From the NCBI GenBank assembly GCA_026027325.1, contig JAMSLZ010000007.1, positions 930,001-994,000 of the forward strand: a DNA stretch of 64,000 nt. Direction: 5' to 3'. Positions 36,501 through 49,000 of this stretch are shown in pieces. Source of the stretch: Actinomucor elegans (Eukaryota > Mucoromycota > Mucoromycetes > Mucorales > Mucoraceae). The notes beneath the pieces were generated by a model, which was given only the letters and a program-made list of their open reading frames with translations, ran no database searches and was not told where the DNA came from. Made by a program: the position numbers and the translations under genes. The number at the start of each line of letters is the position of its first letter. The stretch's first letter is position 1.

Positions 36501-39500
36501 TGTACTTGATTATCTCCAAGCTCGACTTTGTGAACATGAAGCTAGTCCAACAAATCCAAACCAGCGTCTTACACAAGCTGCTGTTTTGTATTGCAAATCA
36601 AAACTTGGACTTGCAACAAAAGCTACTGCATTTACTACACGCTTGCTTAGCCATTACCTGTGCTAGCGCACAACATGGCAAAGACAAGCCCTCCACCAAT
36701 GGCATGAGCCCTACAAGTGCCATTGGACATCAAAAACAAGGTTCCGTCGACAGTATTGCCTCACATCAAAACAGCTCAGCCAATGAAGCTGTAGTACTGA
36801 TGCAATCCACATCTGATCTATTTGTGAAATGTGTCCTTGATGCGTTTACTTTGAGCAGTAATCGTGCCATGCTCCAACACTGGCTTGATTTCGTATTAGC
36901 TTCCATGCCCTATGTTAAACATGGTTTCCGTCACCTGTTGATGCCTATCTTGATGTGTATCTGTCATCAAATCAAACTACGCTGTGATACAATTGATATT
37001 ATGATTCACGAGAAGCCACATGCAGCTTCCTGTGCATCAGCGGAAAAAGAAATCGTGGTGCTCTTGTTGGGTCTCGAAAAGATGCTCATGTTTTGTTTAA
37101 GCGAACGTTTGATCAGTGATGATTGGTTTACCAGTCACGTCAATTACGCTTTACCCATTCCTCGAATTCCCGAAACATCCGCTTTGATTGGGTTTGCACA
37201 GGTGGTACATCAGCAACAACAAGAAGAGCATAAACCGAGAGATACGGTCATGTATCATTTGCCTGTAGTTTTGCATTTGTTATTGCATGTATGGCATGTC
37301 TTTCGAAGACCTGAATGGGACCACACAACGATGCAGTCGATGGGAGAAGCTAAAGTAGATGCGGTTTTACATAGCTTCTCTTATGCAGCAGATCAAGCCA
37401 AGGGCCGTCTTGAATCCATCTTTGAAAAATTGTTCAAGTATTCTACGGTAGATTTTGTAGAAGGTTTTACAGAGATCTTTTTTATGGAGAATCCATCGGC
37501 TTTGGGACTGGATCTAGAAGAAGTACAGTTTGACATGGTCGCATTAGACGTCATGTCTTGTACACCCACGAGTACACCACAGCATATCATTTCGACATTA
37601 TTGGACAGTATACGGCAGCGGACTGCAGGAACCTATCAAAGCAGGCGCCGTAGAATTCTTCGACAAGGTAAATTGTAAGTATATTTTTTTTTTTTTTACG
37701 TTGTGTTTTTTAAATACCACTTCCCTATTGACTTTGTTAAATATAGAACGGACACTTCTATATTGAGATTTGCCGAAATCTATTGCGGTTACATCAAGAA
37801 TCCAGAATCGATTGTGTTATTATGGCCTATCATACACTCATTCTCCAAAGATTATCTATCGCAAGCCAATACCTACAAGTTGTTCTTGCCTGGTTTGATG
37901 CGGTTTTTGACTGTAGCCTTGGATGAATTGACCAAATCGAATGGGTATGAAACGGATCGTCGTATTCGAAAAGATGCGCAAGAATTGTATCAGCGGTGTA
38001 TTGATTACTGTATCTTGATTGCGGGCAAATCATTTGATCAGAGCCTTTGGATGCGTGGAAGGTCCGCTACAGTTTATGATGAATCGATCACAGATGAGAC
38101 CGCGTCTATCCATACAGTAGATTCTGCCGATACTTATAATAACCATACCTTATTGAGCAATCACAGCAATAGTAATTCCAATACGGTTACTTCTCTGGAA
38201 GCCATCACACGAAATGTAACGACTAGCAATGTATCTGATATGGAAAAGAAAACTAGCTGGAAGCAGCGAGAAGATATCATGATTAATCAGATCAACCAGT
38301 ATCTAGCAAGTCAAGTTATCCCTCGTCTTCGTCAACTCGTGGGCGATAACGATAAGATCAACTCCTTGCTAAACAATCTTGTGTATTATGTGATTGGCCC
38401 TTCACTCAAATCCAAAGTCAAAAGTCCAGTGATATTGGATCAACTATGTGAAATGGCTCGTATGCCTTTCACTTATAAGACATGGCGTAAGGAAATATGG
38501 GAAGTCTTTGTAGATAACCGCTTTTTTTACATGAACAGTGCAACAGCCAACAAATGGATACGTATCTTGCAAACGGCCTTTTCTATTGAAAAGGAACGAA
38601 TGGCTGAACTCATGGCTCGTATTACCACATCACCTTCCAATACTTTCTTTTCCAACAAGGATCAAGAAACGTTGAATCGTTCTTTAAACTTGAGACGGCT
38701 GTCTTTTGTCTTGTTCTCAGGCACAATTGATCAATATGTACCTCAGTTACCCATCATTCAAGAAAAGATTGTAGAACTGCTCAAATTGGATCATGGTGAA
38801 ATGGTACATATGGAAATTTACTTATGTTTACGTATCATCTTGATGCGTTTCTCTCAAAAGCATCTAATGAACTTTTGGCCCGTGTTAATCACAGAGCTGG
38901 TAAAAAAAAAAGTTTTTAATGCATAAAAACGACCTGAAACTAATCAATTCATTGTGATTAGATGCGTCTGTTTAACTCGTTCATATTCAACGACTTTCAA
39001 GATCGACCTGAAGAAGCACAAATTGCACTAGCTGGATGTAAATTCCTGGATCTCTTGTGTACCCTTGAACTAGATGCCTTTCAAATGTAAGCATTTTTTT
39101 TTGAAGCTTAGTTTTTTTTTTCAAACATCTTTTAACTTTTATAGTTATCAATGGATATTTATCCGAGACACAGTTGAAACACTCATCAAACCTCAGACAG
39201 AAGGACCGACACCGATTATGGAATCCTTGAATGAAAAGATCACAAATAGCTCAACGGTAAATAGGCATTTTTTTTTAAAAAAAAAAAATACTAAAGAAAT
39301 TTGATATAGGATGCATTTGATTTCTCTCTGACTGAGTCAACGATGCAGCCATCTTTAGGCTCTCTCAAACGCCCCATGCTAACTATGCATAGTATTGGAT
39401 CCATCCGTCAGCTGTCGTTCTTTGTAGAGCACGTAGGACTCTACGTATACCAATCGTCATTTACGCTATCCAAGCCAGATTTACCGTTTATAGAGAGTTT

Positions 39501-39549
39501 ACTGCAGAATGACTTGCTAGAAGAAGACGGTACTACAGCCGAGCTGTAG
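32927..39549 (+). CDS. DOP1: Dopey (Dop1) trafficking protein
   Basis: Very large peripheral membrane protein that works with Mon2 and a flippase (Neo1/ATP9 type) in endosome-to-Golgi transport and affects cell polarity. Thirteen exons (32927-33059, 33143-33163, 33217-33335, 33393-33539, 33635-33715, 33788-33916, 33975-34125, 34183-36358, 36415-37674, 37747-38899, 38962-39086, 39145-39256, 39310-39549) keep one frame and give about 1948 residues, slightly long for the family. The Dopey N-terminal domain is clear: QSFDAVNEWADIISFLGRLL, IIPRKQLVAKRLAQCLNPGF, PAGVHRKTLEVYDYILKTIG, LWSTGLFPFVQHAA, LLAIFETYYFPLRGRLRPAM, GFIIALLPALEEEGSEYFDQ and NPSLRPPALNYLLRKLP. The rest is helical repeat-like with Ser- and Asp/Glu-rich linkers. 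The C-terminus has LLCTLELDAFQMYQWIFIRD, shared with Dop1 proteins. Intron 4 contains an A31 run. LMBD1 starts only 198 bases downstream. Confidence 0.93.
33555..33585. repeat. Poly-A run in DOP1 intron 4
   Basis: About 31 A, located 15 bases after the donor (GTAATCTAATCAATC, then A). Unlike several other runs it does not begin at the donor itself. Confidence 0.9.
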
Positions 39550-39747
39550 ACAAAATGTGATGTCACGACTGTGTCACTTTTTTCTCTTTCATGACAGTGA
39601 AGGTTTTCCCCATGCCTAGCCAAACACACCCTCTTCTTTTTTTTAAAAAAAAAAACCATACCATCCCATCCCCCAAAAAACTCGCCTTATTATCTAATCA
39701 CTGTAAATCATAATAAACCCATTTTTTTCCTGAGCTTTTTATTATAA

Positions 39748-41971
39748 ATGTCTGAAGTACTTGGAGTTGCTTGGACTGTGTTTGCCTTGGCAGCTTTAGT
39801 AAGTTGATTCATCTAATGGAGTCAAGATCTTGTTGCAATTGAGACTAAAGAATATATGATAGGGCCTGTTGTTGTTCAGTGTGGCGTTTACAAAGTATTA
39901 CCAAAGTCGTAGGGACTCCGAGCTATCAGCCACACTAGTCACTGTCTTTTCATTAGCGCTGATCTTTGCTACGGCGGCCCTATTACCTATTGATATCTTT
40001 TTGGTTTCATCGACCGTCGATCCTTCTACGGGTCTCAAGAAATTATGGGCTGATGAGGATACGGTTTACTGGATGCTATTCTCGGTCAAAGTCATGTATT
40101 ACGGTAAAAAAAGAAGATTTGACAGATGGGGAATTGCATTTTTTTTTTTTTTTGTAAAACTCATGCGCTCTTTAACCCTATATAGTGTTTTATGGATCTA
40201 TTCTAGCCTTTGCTTTCTTTTTTATTCCTTATGCCTATTTTTACTATGAGGAGTACGAAGAACAAGGTCAAACAAAAGCAGAGAGAAGAACCAGTGCCAT
40301 GAAGTTCACGTTTATCTTTATTGGTATTGTTGGTCTTTTGTTCCTGTTTGGATTGTTTGTGAAGCCTAGTGTTTTACCACCTCATTTGGATTTGGAGTGG
40401 TTTGATAACCTGCTAACTGAGAGTCGTACGTATATAATGGTATAGACTAGTTAATATCACTAAATAGCTTTTTTGATTAGATGGTGCCAAGGCGATCTGG
40501 TTTGTAGTGGGTTGTTTGTTTGTGCCAGGAATGGCAGTTTTCGTCGTTTACACTGTAAAGTATTAGTGTATAATCAATATACATGAGCTGTGCATCTAAT
40601 CGCATCACATTTAGGCACCTGGATTGTCTATATTGCCTTTTGATTTAATCAAGGGCAAGAGAAAGATTGATGCAGAAAATGATGAGATAAACTGTCGGTT
40701 GAATTTGGTCCGAGAGCAACAGCGATTGATCGAACTAAAATATGCTGATTCAGATGAAGCATTGAGTGCACATGATTATCGTACACTGGAAAACTTGAAT
40801 GACGAAGAGAGGCAAGGCACTTTAAGCTTGCCTATGAATCAATTTTTACTGATTTATTTAAATAGAATCTTGGTGCGTCGCTTGAATGGTATTGAAGAAG
40901 ATAAGAGTACTTTTATCCAAAGAGTATTGAAAGTGCTTAGACCATTTCAGGTAGGAATATAATAGCATGGTAGCATCTTGAATTGCTGTGTAACGCATAC
41001 GTTTCATTAAGGTTTTGATCGGTTTAATTTTGTTGGCTTTTGCGGTTTTGATGGTTGTTTCTATGCTATTGACAATGTAAGTCTCTCACTAATCTTTATA
41101 ATTCAAGTACTTATTTCTATCCATAGTATCGACAAGGTTACCTTTTCTCTCTGTGGAAGAAAGTGCGGCTACATCATTACTCAGCCTCGCTTGTTTAATC
41201 CCATCAACTTTATATTTGTGCATCTACAAAAGGTAAACGCACAATATAGATAAGAGACAAAAGACTAACCAATAGATACAGTTGTTTCCTTTGGATTATA
41301 TCTTTATGCTTAGTATTATTGTCTACCTTTTCTTAGCTACGATGCAAGGTATAATCAATATTGGAGTGAGATTTCTTTGGGTGACACTGTATCGTATAAA
41401 GAAAGCGTCTACTGCCCCACAAGGTTTATTATTTACAGCCATGCTGTTAACATTCGGACTGCTGGCATTGAACTATACTGTTACTTCTGTTGTAGCACCA
41501 GGTTATGCGCATTTTGGAAGTCAAGTCTATGTATGTATGAATACATCTTATTCTACTGAATAATTTACTAACAAAAAAAATATGTAGTGTAACCACACGG
41601 AAGGTGGACGAAGAGATTGCAGCTTTGAAGTAGATAAAATCGTTCCCTGTGATCTGTATGCACCTATAGGCAAGTACTTATAATATGAATTCATTATACT
41701 TAGCCTGACACACAAAGGTGCTTTTTTAGAAATTTGTACACCAACAGTCTCTTCTACACTGATCGACCGCATCACATTGAATACACCTTTCTTTGGTTTG
41801 ATCTTTTATTATTCCCAATGGGCTTTTTTGGTCTTATTTGGTCTTGGATTCTTGATTTCTTTGTTTAGATCACCCAACAACCATCAACATCATCATCATG
41901 GGGACGAAGAACATCAACAGCACCATGAAGATGATGAACAAGCTGGTTTACTGGATGGACGTCACCATTAA
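39748..41971 (+). CDS. LMBD1-type membrane protein (putative lysosomal cobalamin transporter)
   Basis: LMBR1-like polytopic protein related to animal LMBD1, which helps cobalamin leave lysosomes; fungal relatives are annotated as probable lysosomal cobalamin transporters. Ten exons (39748-39798, 39863-40103, 40186-40425, 40481-40554, 40615-40950, 41012-41076, 41127-41232, 41282-41530, 41588-41669, 41730-41971) join in frame to about 561 residues. About nine hydrophobic segments are visible. The family signature LPIDIFLVSSTVDPSTGLKK lies after helix 2. Later landmarks are FDLIKGKRKIDAEND at the start of the long cytosolic loop, FNPINFIFVHLQK and FPLDYIFML. The tail is His/Glu-rich (HHHHGDEEHQQHHEDDE) and could bind metal. 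The last intron needs a GC-AG boundary (GCAAGT at 41670) to keep frame. Most fungi do not use cobalamin, so the substrate is uncertain. Confidence 0.9.
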
Positions 41972-42701
41972 TATGCAGCTTTCGGATGAATCATTAGAAA
42001 CAGGAAAAATCAAGACGCGTCTAAGCACGTTTTTTTTAGGCAATAAACCAAAAAATTCTTGTTTTTTATATATGTATATTTAAGCCATAAACTCCTTTTT
42101 ATAAGTCATAGCTTGCTAAGTACTGGTTTGTATACTGCTGCCCTTAATAAGGCAATAAAGCAAATGCCTCGTGCTTTGTATGGAGCGCACGAGGATGGCC
42201 TGAGAGCAATCTAATTATTGAAAGGTAACGATCAATCTCGTCATTTGAACTGTAAAAGGGAACTGTATCTGATTGTTGGTTTATTTTTACCAATAGATTC
42301 GTATAATAAGAATTCCAGTCTATACTATTCAGGGTATAACCTAATCGTATAACAAGTACGAGAGACAACAGTTTAAAGTCGAGGATAATGAATATTCCAA
42401 AATAAGCAGAGAGTGAGAAAGAGAGAGAAAGGCCGTAGATCTTACTTTTTTTTGTATTGATTATTGTTCATTCAACAATAATGAATTACTGCTTGGGAAC
42501 GAAAAACTGATTCTTTTCGGAACTCTGTCCGAATTTGATATGCTATGAAATCAGCATGAAAGCAAAAGGAAATAAAAAGTAGTACTTTGTGATCTATGTC
42601 TGCCAATAAGGTCTTGCATATAAAGTGCCATTCTTTGTTGGTCGCCTTTTTTTTTTCTTCTTTCTTTCTTTCATAACTCTACTTACCCGTCTCTCATCGC
42701 C
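41972..42701. promoter_or_regulatory. Upstream region of the C2H2 factor gene
   Basis: About 730 bases holding the LMBD1 3' flank and then the promoter of the zinc-finger gene: CCAAT at about 42602-42606, a TATAAAG at about 42617-42623 some 80 bases before the ATG, and a pyrimidine-rich leader (42645-42695). No gene is seen. Confidence 0.5.
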
Positions 42702-43722
42702 ATGTATCAAAGCCTATTAAACGAAGATTATGCTTCTCAACAACAACAGGGCCGCAGATTGAGTTATGGCGATCAGTTCTCTAGTTCCAGTAGTGGTGGT
42801 TCCATTTCATCTCGCGAAAACTCACCTTCCAGTGCCAATTTGGAGTATTATGAACCTTCTTTCTATCAGCAAATTTCTGTGAATGCACTTGATAATTTAT
42901 ACTTTGATGATGCTTTTCCATCCAAAGGTAACATGGTTCATAATGGCATCATGCACCATAATCCCATGACTGGTATCACTGTCAAGAATCACCACCAGCT
43001 CTATTCCCCTGTGACTGCTACTGTGACTGTGTCTCGTCATCCTTCTCTGCCTTCGCTATCTCCTAGTGCTGCTGACGAATGCACCTCCGTGGCTCCCATT
43101 GTGCCCTCACAGTTACCTATCTGCAATGATCTTTATCAAAATTTTATGATGTTTTCACCTTTGCAACAAGAAAAACATCAATATCGCCCTTTACCTATTA
43201 GTCGACACATGTCACCTTCTGATGAAGAAGGATCTGCTTCTGTATCATCTGAAGAGTTCACTAGTAGTTCTGTTGCTGATTACACGTTATATCAACTGTT
43301 ACAATTATTACCTAATCATGAAATCAACAAAGAAAATATGAAAACAAATGGTAAATTCGTTAAAACCAAATCTACACGGGCTAAGCGTGATGAAATCACA
43401 AAAACCAAAAGAAGAGGCAGCACTGTACAAGATCATAGCAAGCAGTTTCTTTGTGAGATAGAAGGTTGTGGCAAAGTATTTCGTCGTAGTGAGCATTTGA
43501 AAAGACATACAAGATCTATTCATACCAAAGAGAAACGTAAGTTATTTTCTTTTTTATTATTATTTAAATACACAGACCTTTAGACTAATTAAAATTTTTT
43601 GAATAGCATATGTATGTCCTAATCCAGGCTGTGGCAAAAAGTTTGCACGTACTGACAATCTCAGTCAGCATATTCGCGTCCACCGACCCAAAGAATCGAC
43701 CGCTGCTAAGCGCTCTTGCTAA
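42702..43722 (+). CDS. C2H2 zinc-finger factor, Msn2/4-like
   Basis: Two exons (42702-43536, 43607-43722) give about 316 residues. Two C-terminal C2H2 fingers are complete. The first reads C-EIEG-C-GKVFRRSEHLKR-H-TRSI-H. The second reads C-PNPG-C-GKKFARTDNLSQ-H-IRV-H, reached through the linker TKEKPYV. The recognition helices RSEHLKR and RTDNLSQ are those of Msn2/Msn4-type stress factors, which bind the stress element AGGGG; the same DNA specificity is inferred. The long N-terminal part is Ser/Gln/Pro/His-rich with no known domain, as expected for an activation region, and has a basic stretch (KTKSTRAKRDEITKTKRRGS) before the fingers. The intron falls between the two fingers. About 960 bases separate it from the bHLH gene. 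Confidence 0.92.
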
Positions 43723-44476
43723 TTCTTTTTCTCTTTTTTTTAATGTTGATCATTGGAAAACGAGTAATTTATGATACCTGTACAAATGTTTTTTCTTAAA
43801 AAAAAGCCTTCTTTTTTAATGTATATTCTTTCCTTCTATGCTTTTTGCGTGCAATAAAACACATAGTGCAAATAGTAACTGATATTCCCATCGGACATAG
43901 TATCCGGGCTTCTTTGTCCTATTGGATGGTAGCACAACTGATCAAGTTTATTCTTGATTTCTTGTGTCTTTGTTTATTGATGATATTTTTACCCATAAAT
44001 TATGCTATTCAAGCTTAGTTTCGGTCTTATATGAACAGAATGGATACTACGTTAAAAAACTTGACTTGACTCGTTTTTATTACTATTATTTGAAGGCTCG
44101 TGCACCCAATCATTTGTACTACTCAAGGCTCCCCATGACAAATCTATAGGATATTCATTAGTTGCATGGCTATCATAGTAAAAGCATCTGACAGAGGTTA
44201 CATTTAGAGTTCAAAAAAGTCCAATTGTCCCATTCCTGTGGTGTACGTGTCCCAGATATAATATACAAATATAGAGAATGCACGGTTGAAGTGAAATCTA
44301 GTTCCGAAAATAAGACCTTTTCTTTTTACAAGCTAATTATTTTATTGACAAGTGGTGTAACTCTTTTTTTTTTTTTTTTCTAAGGGACAACTCAAATCAG
44401 TAAAACCGATGATTCAGATTTTGAAGTGGATAGGCTGCTTAGTACGATTAATCTAGAACAAGCAAAGTAAAAAAGT

Positions 44477-44510
<34 letters not shown>

Positions 44511-44682
44511 GCGGCGTTGGTGGCAAAGAGTTTAAGTAAGCTAAACCCCCTTGCTGTGCATGGATAAACAAAAAAAACAAAAAAAATAAGAATAAAAGCA
44601 CCCAGGCTTCTTTTGGACTCTCTCTTTTCTTCTTTTATTCTTTACCCTCTTTATTATTTTACCTGTATCATAAGGAAACTGT
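43723..44682. other. Intergenic region before the bHLH gene
   Basis: About 960 bases: the zinc-finger gene 3' flank with an AATAAAA signal near 43854, then a T31 run (44478-44508) and a pyrimidine-rich leader up to 44683. A minus-strand open frame starting with a hydrophobic leader (44601-44510) meets the run at a donor-like GTAAAA, but no further support for a gene was found. Confidence 0.45.
44478..44508. repeat. Poly-T run (about 31 nt)
   Basis: On the minus strand it reads CCGCGTAAAA and continues as pure A, another splice-donor-like context. Confidence 0.9.
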
Positions 44683-45761
44683 ATGAGTTCAATTCAACAA
44701 CAATACTTCAAAGGACAGTCTTTTGACATCAATTCGACTGATCCAATGAGCTTTAACCAATCTCATCATCAATATCTTTCATCTCAGCTTCCTCAAATTA
44801 TGACGATTCAACAGCTTGAACTTGAACGCATACGTCAAGTACAACAGCAAGCAGTCTTGGATCAGCAAAAAGCATTGATTTATCAACAAAGTAAATATTT
44901 TTCAAACGCGTCAAAGTTAAAAGTAGCTTACATTTATATTTTATCTTATAGTGATGTATTATCAACAGCAGCAACATCAGCAACAGCAGCAACAGCAACA
45001 ACAGCAGCATCGCCAACAAATAACTCAGCATCAACTTGGTTCAAATGAAATGATGGAGTACATGACACCTACCATGAATAATTACTCACCTAATTCTCAA
45101 TCACCTTCACCTCCACCTGCAAGGTAAAATAAATTAAGCCGATACATTTTATTTATTTATTTATTTTTGCCTCGGCTAACTCAACCTCTTTAGTAATGAA
45201 TTTAATGGCAATATTCATGGTGAGGTAGCTGTAAGCATGGGCGGCAAGGCTCAAAGAAGAGCTGAGCATAACGCCATTGAACGCTACCGTCGCGAATGCT
45301 TGAATACAAAGTTTCAGCAACTTGCTCATTCTTTACCCAATTTGCAAAACGATCGCAGACCTTCCAAAGGTACCATCATTGAACGTACTCTTGAATATGG
45401 TAAGTATACACAAATGCATACTACCAATGCTCTTTTATATTGATCTATATTTTATTTTTTATTAGTCAAGCAAACCGTTCAAAAAGAACAACGCTTCCAG
45501 TCTGAAATTGATAAGCTTCGTCAAGCTAATGAAAACTTAATTTCCAAAATGACAAGCGAGCACTTTGATGAACAAGAAGAAGACGAGTATGAAGATGATG
45601 AAATTGAAGATGCTTCTGGAACGCCTGATTGCGAAGATAACATGAGCAGCCGCTCTTCTGTTACGTCCAATTCTTCTCAGCACATGTACGCTTACCATGA
45701 TCTTTCTCAACCTTCCTTCGAAAAGCATCAAGACCCTATGAAGAGAGGTAGATCTCACTAA
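44683..45761 (+). CDS. bHLH transcription factor
   Basis: Four exons (44683-44890, 44952-45123, 45194-45399, 45466-45761) join in frame to about 293 residues. The bHLH domain lies in exons 3-4. Its basic region is RRAEHNAIERYRRECLN, with the His-5, Glu-9 and Arg-13 pattern typical of group B factors that bind CACGTG/CATGTG E-boxes. Helix 1 is TKFQQLAHSLPNL, the loop is QNDRRPSKG and helix 2 is TIIERTLEYVKQTVQ. It continues as a coiled coil (KEQRFQSEIDKLRQANENLI) that may extend dimerisation. The N-terminus has a long Gln-rich run coded mainly by CAG/CAA, and the C-terminus is acidic (EEDEYEDDEIED) then Ser-rich. Downstream at about 46003-46052 is a CT-rich microsatellite. I do not recognise a specific yeast orthologue. 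Confidence 0.92.
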
Positions 45762-46002
45762 ACTGTATCTCCCTGTTTGATACTAATTTATGTCTAAATA
45801 GTAACTATTCAAATTTAAGCCCATATGTACATTCCTTTTTCTACTTCCCTTCCCTCACACATCACCTCATTCATTCTATGTAATCTATGTAAATAAGCGT
45901 TGATCGCAACCAACACACTTATGATATCAGGATCCTTCCTTCTATATACATTATACCCTCTCAACTCGGCACCTTTCCTTTAATTTATAATTATGTGAAT
46001 AT

Positions 46003-46052
46003 ATACTCTCTCTCTCTCTTCCTCTCTCTCATTCTCCCTCTCACTCTCTCTA
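46003..46052. repeat. CT-rich microsatellite
   Basis: Imperfect run of CT dinucleotides interrupted by TTCC and ATTCTCCC, located in the bHLH 3' flank. Confidence 0.85.
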
Positions 46053-49000
46053 TTTGCTTTCTATATATTAAAACCCCATGAACCAAAATAAAATATTTTA
46101 TTTCTCATTACTCATCATATAGGATTCACTTTAATTGTTTATATTGTACAAAGACATGAGGATAAGGCATGTAAATCTGGTTTAAAGTTGGTGATACGGT
46201 TTCGGGATTCCACCGTCAGAAGTTGTACAAATACGACAGATATTTACAAATCTATCATTTGCAGGGGGAAGCACAACTAGAAAGGAAAAAAAATAAAGAG
46301 CACATTTGTATTACACAACAATTAACGGAGGTGTCGTTTTTCTGCAGTTGGAAAGGCATAATTTGTGTTTTGAACATTGGTAAGAGGTTTTACACAATGC
46401 TCCAGGGACAGCTGGGTTGATTTAATTGAGCTCCGGTAGAGTAAAATCAAGTTTAACATTCAATTTCAGAGAAAATCATCAATAATATTGCCTTGGGTCA
46501 TTTTTACAACTCCGCCAAAATGGATTAAAATCCCTTTTTTTAAAGCTACAAACGACAATTTAAAGAAACAGTTTATAATTATTATAGAATTTGTTACACT
46601 CGAATGCACGTGCACATATTTTTTGCATTTTTTGATCTAAAAAAAATCCAATTAAAATCAAAAATCACGAACAATCTAGCTGGAAATAATTCCTAAACTT
46701 TAAAGAAACTATATTATTACTACTTTTACAGTACTCTAAACATAATTAAGTTTTAAGCAAACTTTGTTAAAATGTTTTACATCTATTTCAGTTTTCTGAT
46801 AGTATTAATATTTCATCGGAACGATTTAGTTATTTTTAGCTGGTTGGAATCCGTCTCCGCGACTAATGGAGCACCGACGCATTTAACATCCGTTCAGGAA
46901 CGCGAAATTTTACGGTTGGGTTGCCTAAGCAGTTTTATTCAATGATTACTATTATCATTAGAACGGTTTTAGAGTCAACCCTATACAGTATTCCTCTGAC
47001 CATATATACTCTATTGTGTTTGTGAGTAAAATTCTCAAATACAGCAGCAGTATCGTACGTTTCTTTCCCTTGTGTAATGCATCAAAGATGATAATGCCGA
47101 AAAATCCTGTTTTGATTGACAAACGTCATTTTAGTGAACCTAGAAACCCAAAACAATGTAACGCTTACTGCGTAGTTGTTTTGCAAATAATCAAGCAATT
47201 ATGATCAAACTGTCTTTTATTTTGCATATATGATGAGATATGATGCCTGTGTAGAAAACAATGGTTAAGTGAAACGGACTCGGGTCATTACTCTCTATTT
47301 CCATTCGCCAGTCAGGTCCGAACTTTATCATCACGGGGAACCAAAGCATTATATTTTTTAACGTTAAACAGATCAAACCCCTCCCCCTATTAAGGCAAAG
47401 ATCCATTCCGATGCCTTGAATAACATCTAATGTACCAAGTTATTCGCAGCAGTCGTAGTAGCACTTTTTATTGTTTTTATTTTCCTAAGGTTTAAAAATA
47501 CAAGTATCGGAAAAAATTAACGATAAACTGCACTGAAGGCAAAGGAGCGCGGATAAAGAGCATTTCCGTGATGATCTGGATCAAAGTCGGCATTGAACCC
47601 ACATGGATCCTTCGACGCACTTTAAAGATAGGAAAAGTCTGTGGGTAACTTGTCTCGTGTAGCCTTGTCAAAACTGGGTTGTTTTTTTTTTACTACCCGC
47701 AAAGCCATTACTTGCGCAAGAAAAAAAAAGAAAAAAAAAAGAAGGACCCGAGGGAATTAACACCTTGACGTACAAGAAACAAACAATATATTTGAGTTTT
47801 CCATACATTAAAGTGGATAGGTAGCATAGTGTTGTATAAGTGAGACACGGCCAAACAGGTACAAAAAGGGTTGTGTGACATTGAGTGCTTGCAGAAACCT
47901 GTTGTAAATTGCATGTGTTGTCGTGAAACAATTGTCATCTTCATAACGATGTGCGTATCACCATGGAAAAAAACAATATAGGGTTTAGCGTTACTGGAAA
48001 CAGCAGGACTTTTAAACATTAAAGAAAAAAAAAGAGGGTAATTGCTTCCAGTTTAGTGATCCAGTATATTTATTAAAAAGTAAGATGTTTCGTTCTGCCA
48101 GAGAAAGCGATATTTAGCACCAATAGCAAATGACCGTAACACCAACAAGACCCAGAAAACGGGTGCCATGGCGAGAACCAATACAGGCACTCAAAGACTA
48201 CTAACGTGGCAAGTTAAGGTCCCTCAGAAGTTGACAAGGGGAACCCCTAAAATAAGCCCTTGAAATATCTTGTTTCTGTAAGATTGACATTTCAGTTGTG
48301 TTCGGCTCCTAACATTATGTACCGTGTAACTTGCTTCTGTTGGATGGCATTTAATGCAGGATGTTGGCTGAGAGAGAATACCTATTAAATAATAACAATG
48401 ACGAGCATCTTGTGTCTAGAAAAGACGGAATGCGGATTCCTTTGAATTATTCGTAGCTATCATCGGCTCGGATGCCGATTTTCTATAACAAATCAATGGT
48501 TGACTACTAATGTAGAAACAATAATATAAAATACTTGGGGAGATCTTGTGCAGAAACACACAAATGTCTGTGCCCTCTGCCTTTTATATGTAAGATTTGA
48601 CAGGCCCACTAAATTTTATCATGAAACAGGATCCAGAACCGGAAACCAAAAGAAAGAATCTGGATCGCAGGTCCGACCCGAGCTTGAATGTTGGAGTAAT
48701 TCGGGATCGCTTCTTTTAATAACTAATACTGGGTACTGATGAACTAGAATCACTACCGTTTACAAGCCTAAGAATATATCATTTTTATCAGCTTAACTGC
48801 TTTTACTATAATTCAATTAGAAGTATTAAAGGATCTACAAAGTGAAAATGTTCGTTACGTTTTTTACTCATAGTGTATTATTATTAACAAAGGCCATATA
48901 TCTATCTAAAGACTTGATACATATGTTTCTATTATTATTACTATTATTTGTTGCAGTGCATATTGAATTACAAATACCCGGACGTTCTAGTGGCTGAGAT

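Noticed and set aside
44392..44601. Minus-strand open frame with a hydrophobic leader next to the T31 run
   Set aside because: Mostly low complexity, lies in the bHLH promoter, and no downstream exon was convincing.
46845..46930. GC-richer island considered as a non-coding RNA gene
   Set aside because: No tRNA, snoRNA or snRNA signature could be identified by eye; too weak to report as a feature.
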